The notes under the pieces are model-generated. The model made no database searches. It was given only the letters and a program-made list of their open reading frames with translations, and was not told the DNA's origin. DNA of 64,000 nucleotides, from the NCBI RefSeq assembly GCF_000617845.2, contig NZ_DF820425.1, positions 6,888,741-6,952,740 on the forward strand. Direction: 5' to 3'. How positions within the stretch are numbered: the stretch's first letter is position 1; each line of letters begins with the position of its first letter. Shown piece by piece: positions 17,794 through 26,526 of the stretch. The translations under genes and the position numbers were made by a program. This DNA comes from Bradyrhizobium sp. DOA9 (GTDB taxonomy: Bacteria; Pseudomonadota; Alphaproteobacteria; Rhizobiales; Xanthobacteraceae).

Positions 17794-17928
17794 CTGATCT
17801 CAGCCCTCGAGACGGTCCTCGGTCGTTTGCGCCCCCTTGTTTCCGATTTTTCCGGGTAGGACAACCTCGGAATCGCGTTCCGCCGGGATGCAAGGCCGCT
17901 CAAGGTGATATAAAAGTCAGACTTTCCC

Positions 17929-18732
17929 ATGATCCCCGAACCCGCACCCACCGTCCGAGAGCTGCTCGCCTTCTATCTGGAGGCTGGTGTCGACTGTGCG
18001 CTTGCGGAGGAACCGATAGACCGCCTGGCGGAAATCGATGCGCCGCCGCCCGCCCCGCGCGCGGCGCCGGTCGAGGCACCGCGGCCGGTTGCGGCGCCGG
18101 CAGTGATGCGCGGCGAGGCCGCCCCTGCACCCGACGTCGCTATCGCCTCGGCGCGCGAGGCCGCGCGCACCGCGCCCTCCCTGGAGGCGCTGCGCGAGCT
18201 GATGCAGAATTTCGAGGGCTGCGCGTTGAAGCACACGGCGACGCGGCTGGTGTTCGCCGACGGTAACCCGCAGGCGCGCATCATGTTCGTCGGCGAGGCG
18301 CCCGGCCGCGACGAGGATATCGAGGGACTGCCCTTCGTCGGACGCAGCGGCAAGCTGCTCGATCTGATGATCGGCGCGATCGGCCTCAACCGCACCACCG
18401 CCTACATCGCCAACGTCATTCCCTGGCGGCCGCCGGGCAACCGCACGCCGACGCCGCAGGAGACGCAAATCTGCCTGCCCTTCATCCAGCGCCAGATCGA
18501 GCTGGTGAATCCGGACGTGCTGGTGACGCTCGGCAATCCGTCGACGCAGACGCTTCTGTCGACGCGCGAGGGCATCATGCGCACGCGCGGACGCTGGTTC
18601 GACTACGATACCGGCCAGCGGGTGATCCGCGCGCTGCCGACGTTCCATCCGGCCTATCTGCTGCGCTCGCCGGCCTACAAGCGGCTGGCCTGGCAAGACC
18701 TGCGATCGATCGCGAAGGCGCTGGCGGGTTAG
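17929..18732 (+). CDS. Uracil-DNA glycosylase, family 4-like
   Basis: 267 residues. It removes uracil from DNA to start base-excision repair. Motif A is FVGEAPGRDEDIEGLPFVGR (about 122-141); VIPWRPPGNRTPTPQE (about 163-178) and the catalytic-loop motif LPTFHPAYLLRSPAYKR (about 235-251) follow. An Ala/Pro-rich linker of about 60 residues precedes the domain. Classical family-4 enzymes hold a 4Fe-4S cluster with four cysteines. Here only the second (FEGCALK) and fourth (QICLPF) positions are Cys; the first is replaced and the third is Trp (IPWRPP). The cluster may therefore be absent or altered. Confidence 0.85.
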   Translation: MIPEPAPTVRELLAFYLEAGVDCALAEEPIDRLAEIDAPPPAPRAAPVEAPRPVAAPAVMRGEAAPAPDVAIASAREAARTAPSLEALRELMQNFEGCALKHTATRLVFADGNPQARIMFVGEAPGRDEDIEGLPFVGRSGKLLDLMIGAIGLNRTTAYIANVIPWRPPGNRTPTPQETQICLPFIQRQIELVNPDVLVTLGNPSTQTLLSTREGIMRTRGRWFDYDTGQRVIRALPTFHPAYLLRSPAYKRLAWQDLRSIAKALAG

Positions 18733-18755
18733 CGAGGGGCGGCCGCTCCCTCCCC

Positions 18756-18840
18756 GTCATTGCGAGCGCAGCGAAGCAATCCAGAGGTTTTCCACGGAGG
18801 GATTCTGGATTGCTTCGTCGCAACGGCTCCTCGCAATGAC
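18756..18840. repeat. Palindromic repeat, second GTCATTGCGAGCGCAGCGAAGCAATCC copy
   Basis: The left arm GTCATTGCGAGCGCAGCGAA is identical to the copy at 9441. The right arm (GGATTGCTTCGTCGC...GCAATGAC) has an insertion of a few bases. It lies between the convergent 3' ends of the glycosylase and GT-C genes and could serve as a shared transcript end. Confidence 0.85.
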
Positions 18841-18863
18841 GCCGGAGAGAGCACGCCCGCAAG

Positions 18864-20372
18864 TCACGTCCCCTTCGGCCGCACGATGGCCCAGCCGATG
18901 CGCAACAGCTGCTGGCGGCCGGTCACCAGCCATTCGAAGGCGCGTGGGACTTCCGGCACGATGCCGGGAAAGCGCTTGAGGATCTCCGGCGGCGGCGTGC
19001 CGGCGGTATCGGAGGCGCGCCAGACCACGACGCCACCGGTCTCGCTGAATCTGGTCTGGCTCATCCACGGCGTCCGCGCGGGGTCGGCGTCGATGAACAG
19101 ATGCGGCCGGCCGGAATGCAGCGCGATCAGGCTGGCGAGCTGGGTCTCGCCGGCGACGGCCCGCAGGCGATGGTTGGTGCGGCGGGCGAAGCTCTCGTCG
19201 AAGAAGTCAGAGATCGCGCGCGCCGGCATCGAGGTCGCAATTTCGCCAGTGCCCGTCCAGGGCAGGAACAGGACTGCGAGCACCACGCCGGCGGCGGGCG
19301 CGGCGATTGCGGCGGCCCAGACCATGCGCAGCATGCGCGCGCGGCGCATCGCGATGAGATCGCCGGCCGCGACGACCACGGCAAGCCCCCACATGATCAG
19401 CACGACGCCGGGGCCGCCGATCACGGAATCGAGGCCGAGCAGGCCGGAGATCAGCACCGCGCCGAGCGGCAGGGCGAATGCGAAGAAATAGACGAAGCTG
19501 CGCGCGAGCGGCTCAACCGGCGGGCGGTAGATGATCGGCGGCTCCTCGCCCTTGCCGGCGAACATTCCGGAGTTCAGAAAGGTCAGCGCAGGGATCGCCG
19601 CCGCCCCGAGCACGAGCCCGCCGAGCAGCCAGGCTGCATGCAGCGCCCGCGCGTTGAACTCGGCGACTTGCGGCAAGGCCGGCAGCGTCAACGTCTCGGC
19701 TCTCATCAGCCAGACCGCATAGGGCAGCGCCAGCACGGCGACGACGATCAGCGCGAACAGCGGATCGAGCCCGCGCAGCGTCCTTCGGCCGGCGGCGGTC
19801 GAGACCGCGAAGACGACGATCAGCAGCAACAGGAAGATCGCGGCGGGCGTCGTCAGCAGCAGGAGGCCGGCTTCGATCGACCAGGCGAACCAGGCATTGC
19901 CGCGGCGCTGGCCGATGATCTGCCAGGAGTGCAGCAGCAAGAGCGCCCAGAGCGGCCGCGCCAGGATCAGCGGCCCGAAGTCCAGCGCCGGGGAGGAGAA
20001 CGCCAGCACCGTCATGGTCAGGAGCACGGCGAGCACCGCCTGCTGCGAGCCGACCACGGCGCGGGACAGATGATAGAGCGCGATGAAGGTCGCGATCTCG
20101 CAGAGCTCGGCGAGCACGTAGACGCCGAGCATGTGGCCGCCGGCGGCGCGATAGGCGATGTCGGCAAGCCAGACCGGCAGCGGCGGGCCGAGATCGGTCC
20201 CGATCTGGTATTCCCTGCCGAAGGCCAGGAGGGTCGCGAGGGTGCCGGGCGGGCTGCGGTAGAACACCAGCGCCACGAACAGCCACATCACGGCCTGCAG
20301 CAGCACGGCAATCCACACGATCAGCCGCGGCCGGGCGCGAATGAGCTCGATGACCAGGGAGGTAAACCGCAT
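18864..20372 (-). CDS. Multi-pass membrane protein, GT-C/GT39-like glycosyltransferase
   Basis: 502 residues with about ten hydrophobic segments. FGREYQIGTDLGPPLPVWLA (about 51-70) after the first membrane helix resembles the first periplasmic loop of GT-C enzymes such as PMT/ArnT, where acidic residues sit. The C-terminal 130 residues are soluble, periplasmic-looking (about 372-502), ending IVRPKGT. Such proteins transfer sugars from polyprenyl phosphate carriers. No acceptor or partner gene is adjacent. The fold assignment is a pattern match only and the substrate is unknown. The start at 20370-20372 gives a short positive N-terminus before the first helix. Confidence 0.6.
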   Translation of the reverse strand: MRFTSLVIELIRARPRLIVWIAVLLQAVMWLFVALVFYRSPPGTLATLLAFGREYQIGTDLGPPLPVWLADIAYRAAGGHMLGVYVLAELCEIATFIALYHLSRAVVGSQQAVLAVLLTMTVLAFSSPALDFGPLILARPLWALLLLHSWQIIGQRRGNAWFAWSIEAGLLLLTTPAAIFLLLLIVVFAVSTAAGRRTLRGLDPLFALIVVAVLALPYAVWLMRAETLTLPALPQVAEFNARALHAAWLLGGLVLGAAAIPALTFLNSGMFAGKGEEPPIIYRPPVEPLARSFVYFFAFALPLGAVLISGLLGLDSVIGGPGVVLIMWGLAVVVAAGDLIAMRRARMLRMVWAAAIAAPAAGVVLAVLFLPWTGTGEIATSMPARAISDFFDESFARRTNHRLRAVAGETQLASLIALHSGRPHLFIDADPARTPWMSQTRFSETGGVVVWRASDTAGTPPPEILKRFPGIVPEVPRAFEWLVTGRQQLLRIGWAIVRPKGT

Positions 20373-20513
20373 GCAACGTCCGAAGGTGCAGCCAACCCGT
20401 CCAGCCGGCCCTATTCGCTCACGTCTGTTTTGATAAAGGGCGTCACGGGTTGTGGCAACCGCCGCAGACCGTCATGCCCGGGCCATGACAGATGGATGCT
20501 GTGGAAGGATCAG

Positions 20514-21371
20514 CTAGAGATTCGCTGAGGCATCGATTTCGACGGCCGCTTCGATCTGCACCTTGACCGCGGTCACAGAGAACAGGTCCTGCACCGGCTC
20601 GACGGTCCAGGGCATGTGCTTGGCGCGGGCGGCGGCGACGGGGGCGAAGAAGCTGCGATGGTGGATGGAGGGGCCGAGGCGATCGAGCGCGTCGAGATGC
20701 TCGGGGACGGCGTAACCCTTGTGCTGCTCGAAGCCGTAGCCGGGGCAGTCCTGCGCCAGCGCGCACATCAGCCGGTCCCGGGTGACCTTGGCGACGATGG
20801 AGGCCGCGGCGATCGACAGCACGATACCGTCGCCGCCGATCACCGCCTCGCAATCGCAATTCGTGTCGAGCCGGTCGCGGCCGTCGACGAAGACGTGGCG
20901 GGGCGCCTCGGGCAGGGCCACCACGGCGCGCTTCAGCGCCCACAGCGAGGCGCGCAGGATGTTGTCGCGGTCGATTCGCGAAGGCGATGCGACGGCAACC
21001 GAGACCTGCGCGGTGGCGCAGATCTTGTCGAACAGCTTCTCGCGCGCCTCGGCGGTCAGGCGCTTGGAATCGTCGATGCCGCGCGGAATGCGGTCGGGAT
21101 CGAGAATCACCGCGGCAGCCACCACGGGACCTGCCAGCGGGCCGCGGCCGGCCTCGTCGCAGCCCGCGACCGGCCAGACGCCGCGCTTGATCAGCGCACG
21201 CTCGCGGCGGAAGCTGGGGGCAGCAACGGCGATGATGCCCTTCTTGCCGGCAGGAACCTTCGCAGCGTCAGCCGCAGAGATCTTGGCCGCCTTGGCAGGC
21301 ACAGCCTTGTTCGCGGCCTTCTTCTTCGGCGCGTCTTTGGCTGGGGTCTTGGCGGACTTGTCCCGAATCAT
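20514..21371 (-). CDS. rnhB: Ribonuclease HII
   Basis: 285 residues. It cleaves RNA in RNA-DNA hybrids and single ribonucleotides in DNA. The catalytic segment is VAGCDEAGRGPLAGPVVAAA (about 68-87), with DDSKRLTAEAREKL next and HVFVDGRDRLD (about 139-149). TVEPV and the H/R-rich stretch near 240 are normal. The first 45 residues are a Lys/Ala-rich low-complexity tail (PAKDAPKKKAANKAVPAKAA), absent from E. coli RnhB and similar in style to the PpdK tail at 1186-1421. The tail may help nucleic acid binding. It is followed by a short repeat remnant at 20470-20488. Confidence 0.94.
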   Translation of the reverse strand: MIRDKSAKTPAKDAPKKKAANKAVPAKAAKISAADAAKVPAGKKGIIAVAAPSFRRERALIKRGVWPVAGCDEAGRGPLAGPVVAAAVILDPDRIPRGIDDSKRLTAEAREKLFDKICATAQVSVAVASPSRIDRDNILRASLWALKRAVVALPEAPRHVFVDGRDRLDTNCDCEAVIGGDGIVLSIAAASIVAKVTRDRLMCALAQDCPGYGFEQHKGYAVPEHLDALDRLGPSIHHRSFFAPVAAARAKHMPWTVEPVQDLFSVTAVKVQIEAAVEIDASANL

Positions 21372-21461
21372 GGCCGGGATCGTGCGCCAGGGGGCTTCGC
21401 CGGCGCAACCGGGAACCCGGGATATTCCCGTTATTCAGGCCGGGCGCCTGCCCGCCCCCAA

Positions 21462-22625
21462 TCAGAACAGGCTGAGCTGATCGCCGCTTCGCTTCGGCCG
21501 GGCAAAGTGGTCCGTCGTCAGCTTGGAGCGCCGCTTGTTGAGGCCGAGCCTGTCGCAGGCGATCTCGAAACGGCGGCCGATGGTCCAGGCCATCGGGCCC
21601 GTGCCCTTCATCCGTTCGCCCCATTTGGCATCGTAGTCGCGCCCGCCGCGCATGTCGCGGATCAGGGTAAAGACGTGGCGATAGCGGTCCGGATAGTTCG
21701 CCATCAGCCATTCGCGGAAGAGATCGCGGACCTCCAGCGGCAGCCGCAGCAGCACATAGGCGGCTTCCTTGACACCGGCATGGGCGGCGGCATCGAGGAT
21801 GCGCTCGATCTCGGAATCGTTCAGTGCCGGGATCACGGGCGCGACCATCACCGTGGTCGGAATGCCGGCCTCCGAGAGCTGCTTCAGCGCCTCCAGCCGC
21901 TTCGGCGGCGTCGAGGCCCGCGGCTCCATGCTGCGCGCCAGCTTCGGATCGAGCGAGGTGACCGAGATCGCGACCTTGGCGAGGTTGCGCTTGGCCATTC
22001 GCTGGAGAATGTCGATGTCGCGGAGCACCAGCGCCGACTTGGTGACGATGCCGACGGGATGCGAGGTGCGCTCCAGCACCTCCAAAATGCCGCGCATGAT
22101 CTTTCGCTCGCGCTCGATCGGCTGGTAGGGATCGGTGTTGGTGCCGATCGCGATCATCCGCGGCTCGTAGCCCGGGGCGGCAAGCTCCTTCTCCAGCAGC
22201 GAAGGCGCGTCCGGCTTGGCGAACAGCTTCGACTCGAAGTCGAGCCCGGGCGACAAGCCGAGATAGGCGTGGGTCGGCCGCGCGAAGCAATAGACGCAGC
22301 CGTGCTCGCAGCCGCGATACGGATTGATCGAGCGGTCGAAGCCGATGTCGGGGGAATCGTTGCGGGTGATCACCTTGCGCGAGGTGTCGATGGCGACTGT
22401 GGTCTTGAACGGCGGCAGCTCGTCCAGGCTCTGCCAGCCGTCATCGAAAGCGACGCGCGCCTCGGCCTCAAAGCGACCGCTGGCATTGGATTGCGCGCCC
22501 CGCCCTCGCCTTCGCGCGCGGTCGATGGCGGCGCCAAGCTCGGGGAAATCTGCAGGCGCACCCGCCGGCTCGGAGGGCGCCGTGACCGGCGGGTGCTTGA
22601 GAGCATGAGAGGATGCTGGACTCAT
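21462..22625 (-). CDS. PA0069 family radical SAM protein
   Basis: 387 residues. The radical SAM cluster motif CEHGCVYCFARPTHAYLG (CxxxCxxC, about 104-121) follows SINPYRGC, the hallmark of the PA0069/Rv2578c group, which is related to spore photoproduct lyase. TNTDPYQPIERERK and SVTSLDPKLAR are further family blocks. The start was set at ATG 22623-22625 (MSPASSHALK) rather than seven codons upstream. Directly upstream is an exact alphaproteobacterial SOS box, which suggests a DNA-damage role. The biochemical function of the family is not established. Confidence 0.9.
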   Translation of the reverse strand: MSPASSHALKHPPVTAPSEPAGAPADFPELGAAIDRARRRGRGAQSNASGRFEAEARVAFDDGWQSLDELPPFKTTVAIDTSRKVITRNDSPDIGFDRSINPYRGCEHGCVYCFARPTHAYLGLSPGLDFESKLFAKPDAPSLLEKELAAPGYEPRMIAIGTNTDPYQPIERERKIMRGILEVLERTSHPVGIVTKSALVLRDIDILQRMAKRNLAKVAISVTSLDPKLARSMEPRASTPPKRLEALKQLSEAGIPTTVMVAPVIPALNDSEIERILDAAAHAGVKEAAYVLLRLPLEVRDLFREWLMANYPDRYRHVFTLIRDMRGGRDYDAKWGERMKGTGPMAWTIGRRFEIACDRLGLNKRRSKLTTDHFARPKRSGDQLSLF

Positions 22626-22648
22626 GCAGCCAAGATAACACGACACAT

Positions 22649-22663
22649 GAACAAATCAAGAAC
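22649..22663 (-). promoter_or_regulatory. SOS/LexA-type box GTTC-N7-GTTC
   Basis: On the minus strand GTTCTTGATTTGTTC is the direct repeat GTTC-N7-GTTC bound by alphaproteobacterial LexA. It ends 23 bp before the radical SAM start codon, in an A/T-rich stretch (22640-22690) unlike the surroundings. A match to both half-sites plus the promoter position makes this more than chance. Confidence 0.65.
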
Positions 22664-22835
22664 ACAAACCAAAAACGTGAAAACAAACCCATGCATAGTA
22701 GAGCTGCCCAAACTTCGCGCGCGCGCCTTTGACCTCACGCAACATGGCCGTCACGACCTTCCCGTTTCATGGCGGGCGGATCGATCGCGCTGGAACCGGG
22801 TTGATGACGATCGCGAAGTGAAGGTCGGCAGGAAC

Positions 22836-25250
22836 ATGACAAATCAACAAAAAACGGCCGAAGCGAGCAGCGACCTCGATCTGCTCGATCGCTATTGGCG
22901 CGCCGCCAACTACCTCTCCGTCGGGCAAATCTACCTGCTCGACAATCCGCTGCTGCGCGAGAAGCTGCGGCCCGAGCACATCAAGCCGCGTCTGCTGGGA
23001 CATTGGGGAACGACGCCGGGCCTGAACTTCATCTATGCCCATCTCAACCGCGTCATCCGCGCGCTCGATGTCAGCGTGATCTATGTCTGCGGCCCCGGTC
23101 ATGGCGGTCCGGGCATGGTCGCCAACACCTATCTCGAAGGCAGCTACAGCGAGATCTATCCCGGCATCGCGCGCGATGCGGACGGATTGCGCAAGCTGTT
23201 TCGGCAGTTCTCCTTCCCCGGCGGCATCCCGAGCCACGCCGCGCCGGAAACGCCGGGCTCCATCCATGAAGGCGGCGAGCTCGGCTACGCGCTGGTGCAC
23301 GCCTATGGCGCCGCATTCGACAACCCGGACTTGGTCGTCGCCTGCGTGGTCGGCGACGGCGAGGCCGAGACCGGGCCGCTGACTGCGTCCTGGCACTCCA
23401 ACAAGTTCCTGAACCCCGCCCATGACGGCGCGGTGCTGCCGATCCTGCATCTCAACGGCTACAAGATCGCGAATCCCACCGTGCTCGGGCGGATGCCAGA
23501 CGCCGAGATCCGCGACCTCTTCCGCGGCTTCGGCCACGAGCCGCTGTTCGTTACGGGCGATGATCCCAAATTGATGCACCAAGCCATGGCCGATGCGCTG
23601 GACGTCGCCTTCGCCAGCATCCGATCGATCCAGCAACATGCCCGCGACGTCCGCACCAGCGTCGAGCGGCCGCGCTGGCCGATGATCGTGCTGCGCAGCC
23701 CGAAGGGCTGGACCGGCCCGAAGGAAGTCGATGGCAAGAAGGTCGAGGGTTTTTGGCGCGCGCATCAGGTGCCCGTCGCAGGCTGCCGCGAGAACCCGGC
23801 GCATCTGAAGATTCTCGAAGACTGGATGCGCAGTTACGAGCCCGAAAAGCTGTTCGATGCGAACGGCGCGCTCATTGCCGAGCTTCAGGCGCTCGCGCCC
23901 GAAGGCATCAGGCGGATGGGCGCCAATCGACATGCCAATGGCGGCGTGTTGAAGAAGGAGCTGAAGCTGCCGGACTTCCGCAGCTTCGCGATCGAGGTGC
24001 CGCAACCCGGCGAGGTCGTGGCGGAAGCGACGCGCGAGCTCGGCAAATTCCTGCGCGACGTCATTCGCCTCAACGCGGAAGCGCGCAACTTCCGCATCAT
24101 GGGTCCCGACGAAACGGCATCGAACCGGTTAGATGCCGTGTTCGAAGCCACCGAGCGCGTCTGGATGGAGCCGACCGAGCCTTACGACGTGCATCTCGCT
24201 CAGGACGGCCGCGTGATGGAGGTGTTGAGCGAGCATCTCTGCCAGGGCTGGCTGGAGGGCTATCTGCTCACGGGACGGCACGGCTTCTTCTCCTGCTACG
24301 AGGCCTTCATCCACATTGTCGATTCCATGTTCAACCAGCACGCCAAATGGCTGAAGGTGACGCGGGAGCTGCCGTGGCGGCGTCCGATCGCCTCGCTCAA
24401 TTATCTCCTGACCTCGCATGTCTGGCGCCAGGACCACAACGGCTTCAGCCATCAGGATCCCGGTTTCGTCGATCTCGTCGCCAACAAGAAGGCCGACATC
24501 GTCCGCATCTACTTCCCGCCGGATGCCAACACGCTGCTCTGGATCGCCGACCATGCCTTGCGCACCTATAACCGCATCAACGTCATCGTCGCCGGCAAGC
24601 AGCCGGCGCCGCAATGGCTCTCGATGCGGGACGCCGCGACGCATTGCGATGCCGGCATCGGCATCTGGAGCTGGGCGGGAACGGAGGACGGCAAGGGCGA
24701 GCCCGACGTCGTGATGGCCTGCGCCGGCGACGTGCCGACGCTGGAGACGCTCGCCGCCGTCGACCTCCTGCGCAAGGCGCTGCCGGATTTGAAGATCCGC
24801 GTCGTCAACGTCGTCGACCTCATGACGCTGCAGCCGCGCGAGCAGCATCCGCACGGCCTCTCCGACCGCGACTTCGACAGCCTGTTCACGCGCGACAAGC
24901 CTGTGATCTTTGCCTATCACGGCTATCCCTATCTGATCCACCGGCTGACCTATAGCCGCACCAACCATGCCGGCATGCATGTGCGCGGCTTTGCCGAGGA
25001 AGGCACCACGACGACGCCCTTCGACATGGTCGTGCTCAACGAGCTCGACCGTTACCATCTCGCGATCGAGGCCATCGAGCGGGTGCCGGGCCTTGCGGCC
25101 AGGGCTGCGCAGGTCAAGCAGCAGCTCCGCGACAAGCTGATCGAACACTCGCGCTATGTCCGCGAGCACGGCGAGGACATGCCCGAGATTCGTGACTGGG
25201 TCTGGCAGAACAGCGCCGGGGGCAGCACGCCGACCGAGGCTGGCGACTAG
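22836..25250 (+). CDS. xfp: Xylulose-5-phosphate/fructose-6-phosphate phosphoketolase
   Basis: A thiamine diphosphate enzyme (804 residues, normal length) that splits Xu5P or F6P with phosphate into acetyl phosphate plus an aldose phosphate. Conserved blocks: HIKPRLLGHWGTTPGLNFIY (about 49-68), CGPGHGGPGMVANTYLEGSY (about 87-106), SFPGGIPSHAAPETPGSIHE (about 126-145) and VVGDGEAETGPLTASWHSNK (about 170-189, ThDP/Mg region). The frame is open for 740 codons upstream, but that part is antisense to rnhB and the radical SAM gene. ATG 22836 with AGGA just before it gives the family N-terminus. The ackA gene starts 2 bp after the stop. Confidence 0.95.
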   Translation: MTNQQKTAEASSDLDLLDRYWRAANYLSVGQIYLLDNPLLREKLRPEHIKPRLLGHWGTTPGLNFIYAHLNRVIRALDVSVIYVCGPGHGGPGMVANTYLEGSYSEIYPGIARDADGLRKLFRQFSFPGGIPSHAAPETPGSIHEGGELGYALVHAYGAAFDNPDLVVACVVGDGEAETGPLTASWHSNKFLNPAHDGAVLPILHLNGYKIANPTVLGRMPDAEIRDLFRGFGHEPLFVTGDDPKLMHQAMADALDVAFASIRSIQQHARDVRTSVERPRWPMIVLRSPKGWTGPKEVDGKKVEGFWRAHQVPVAGCRENPAHLKILEDWMRSYEPEKLFDANGALIAELQALAPEGIRRMGANRHANGGVLKKELKLPDFRSFAIEVPQPGEVVAEATRELGKFLRDVIRLNAEARNFRIMGPDETASNRLDAVFEATERVWMEPTEPYDVHLAQDGRVMEVLSEHLCQGWLEGYLLTGRHGFFSCYEAFIHIVDSMFNQHAKWLKVTRELPWRRPIASLNYLLTSHVWRQDHNGFSHQDPGFVDLVANKKADIVRIYFPPDANTLLWIADHALRTYNRINVIVAGKQPAPQWLSMRDAATHCDAGIGIWSWAGTEDGKGEPDVVMACAGDVPTLETLAAVDLLRKALPDLKIRVVNVVDLMTLQPREQHPHGLSDRDFDSLFTRDKPVIFAYHGYPYLIHRLTYSRTNHAGMHVRGFAEEGTTTTPFDMVVLNELDRYHLAIEAIERVPGLAARAAQVKQQLRDKLIEHSRYVREHGEDMPEIRDWVWQNSAGGSTPTEAGD

Positions 25251-25252
25251 CG

Positions 25253-26443
25253 ATGTCGGACGCGGTCCTCGTCCTCAACTCGGGATCGTCGAGCATCAAG
25301 TTCGGCCTGTTCGACGTCGCGGCGACCGAGCCTGCGCTGCTCTGCAAGGGCCTGCTGGACGAGCACGAGGCCAAACCCCGGCTGGTGGTGAAGGGCCCCG
25401 CGGGCGAAGACCTGTTCGAGTCAAGCAAGCAGGCGCCGGAGGCAGCCGGCGGCCATCTGTTCGCCGACGTGCTCGCCTTCATCGAGGACCGCTTCGGTGG
25501 ACGCAGCCTGCGGGCCGTCGGCCACCGCATCGTTCATGGCGGGCCGGATCATTCAGACCCCGTGGTCCTGACCGACGACATCATAGCGAAGCTGGAGGCG
25601 TTGACGCCGCTCGCGCCGCTGCACCAGCCGCGCTGCCTCGCGCCGGTGCGCACGCTCACGGCGCTCCGGCCCGGGATGACGCAGATCGCGTGTTTCGACA
25701 CCGGCTTCCACCACGGCCTCGCACCGCCGGCGAGCCGCTTTGCCATTCCCCGGCGATTCGAGGCGCGCGGCGTCAGACGCTACGGCTTTCACGGCCTCTC
25801 GTTCGAATATGTCGCAGGACGCCTGGCCGAGATCGCGCCGGAGCTCGTCGCCAAGCGCACAATCATCGCGCATCTCGGCAATGGCGCCAGCCTCTGCGCC
25901 CTGCGCGATGGCCGCAGCATCGACACCACGATGGGACTGACGCCGCTCGACGGCCTCGTGATGGGCACGCGTTGCGGTGCGATCGATCCGGGCGTGCTGC
26001 TTTATTTGCAACAGCACGAGTACATGTCGATCGAGCAGGTCCAGCACCTGCTCTATCACGAGTCCGGCCTGTTCGGCGTCTCCGGCATCTCTGCGGACAT
26101 GCGCACGCTGCTCGCGAGCCGCGAGCCTGCGGCGCGCGAGGCCGTGGATCTCTTCGTTCTCCGTGCCGCGCAAGAGATCGCGATGATGGCAACCACGCTC
26201 GGCGGCCTGGACTGCCTGATCTTCACCGGCGGCATCGGCGAGCACGCCAAGGAGATCCGCGGCGCGATCGGCGAGCGTCTCGCCTGGATGGGCGTGCGCA
26301 TCGATGCCGCGAGCAACGATGCAGCACGCGGGCGCATCAACGGCAACGACAGCATGGTCGAGGTCTTCGTCGTTCACACCAATGAAGAGATGATGATCGC
26401 GCGCCATTGCGCTGCTCTGATCCGCGGACGCCACGGCACGTGA
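25253..26443 (+). CDS. ackA: Acetate kinase
   Basis: 396 residues. It converts acetyl phosphate and ADP to acetate and ATP, so it uses the product of the preceding phosphoketolase. ASKHA fold motifs: VLNSGSSSIKFGLFD (about 6-20, phosphate 1), GHRIVHGG (about 91-98), TIIAHLGNGASLCALRDGRS (about 203-222, phosphate 2) and CLIFTGGIGEHAKEIR (about 321-336, adenosine). ATG 25253 comes 2 bp after the xfp stop, so the two are co-translated. Together xfp-ackA form a short ATP-yielding bypass. Confidence 0.95.
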   Translation: MSDAVLVLNSGSSSIKFGLFDVAATEPALLCKGLLDEHEAKPRLVVKGPAGEDLFESSKQAPEAAGGHLFADVLAFIEDRFGGRSLRAVGHRIVHGGPDHSDPVVLTDDIIAKLEALTPLAPLHQPRCLAPVRTLTALRPGMTQIACFDTGFHHGLAPPASRFAIPRRFEARGVRRYGFHGLSFEYVAGRLAEIAPELVAKRTIIAHLGNGASLCALRDGRSIDTTMGLTPLDGLVMGTRCGAIDPGVLLYLQQHEYMSIEQVQHLLYHESGLFGVSGISADMRTLLASREPAAREAVDLFVLRAAQEIAMMATTLGGLDCLIFTGGIGEHAKEIRGAIGERLAWMGVRIDAASNDAARGRINGNDSMVEVFVVHTNEEMMIARHCAALIRGRHGT

Positions 26444-26526
26444 CATTTTTATGAATGATCTGCCGCAATGCTGCCGCCGCGTCTTCCCGGCATAGAGGCG
26501 GCATCAATCCCGGTTGCGGACAGATC

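Noticed and set aside
19101..20528. 475-codon plus-strand frame over the GT-C gene
   Set aside because: Gln/Arg/Gly-rich low complexity, antisense to a convincing membrane protein.
22801..22814. FNR/FixK-like TTGAT-N4-ATCGC before xfp
   Set aside because: The second half-site lacks AA, and its place 21 bp before the ATG would put transcription start inside the gene.
20616..22835. 740-codon upstream extension of the phosphoketolase frame
   Set aside because: It is antisense to rnhB and the radical SAM gene; the normal phosphoketolase N-terminus begins at 22836.
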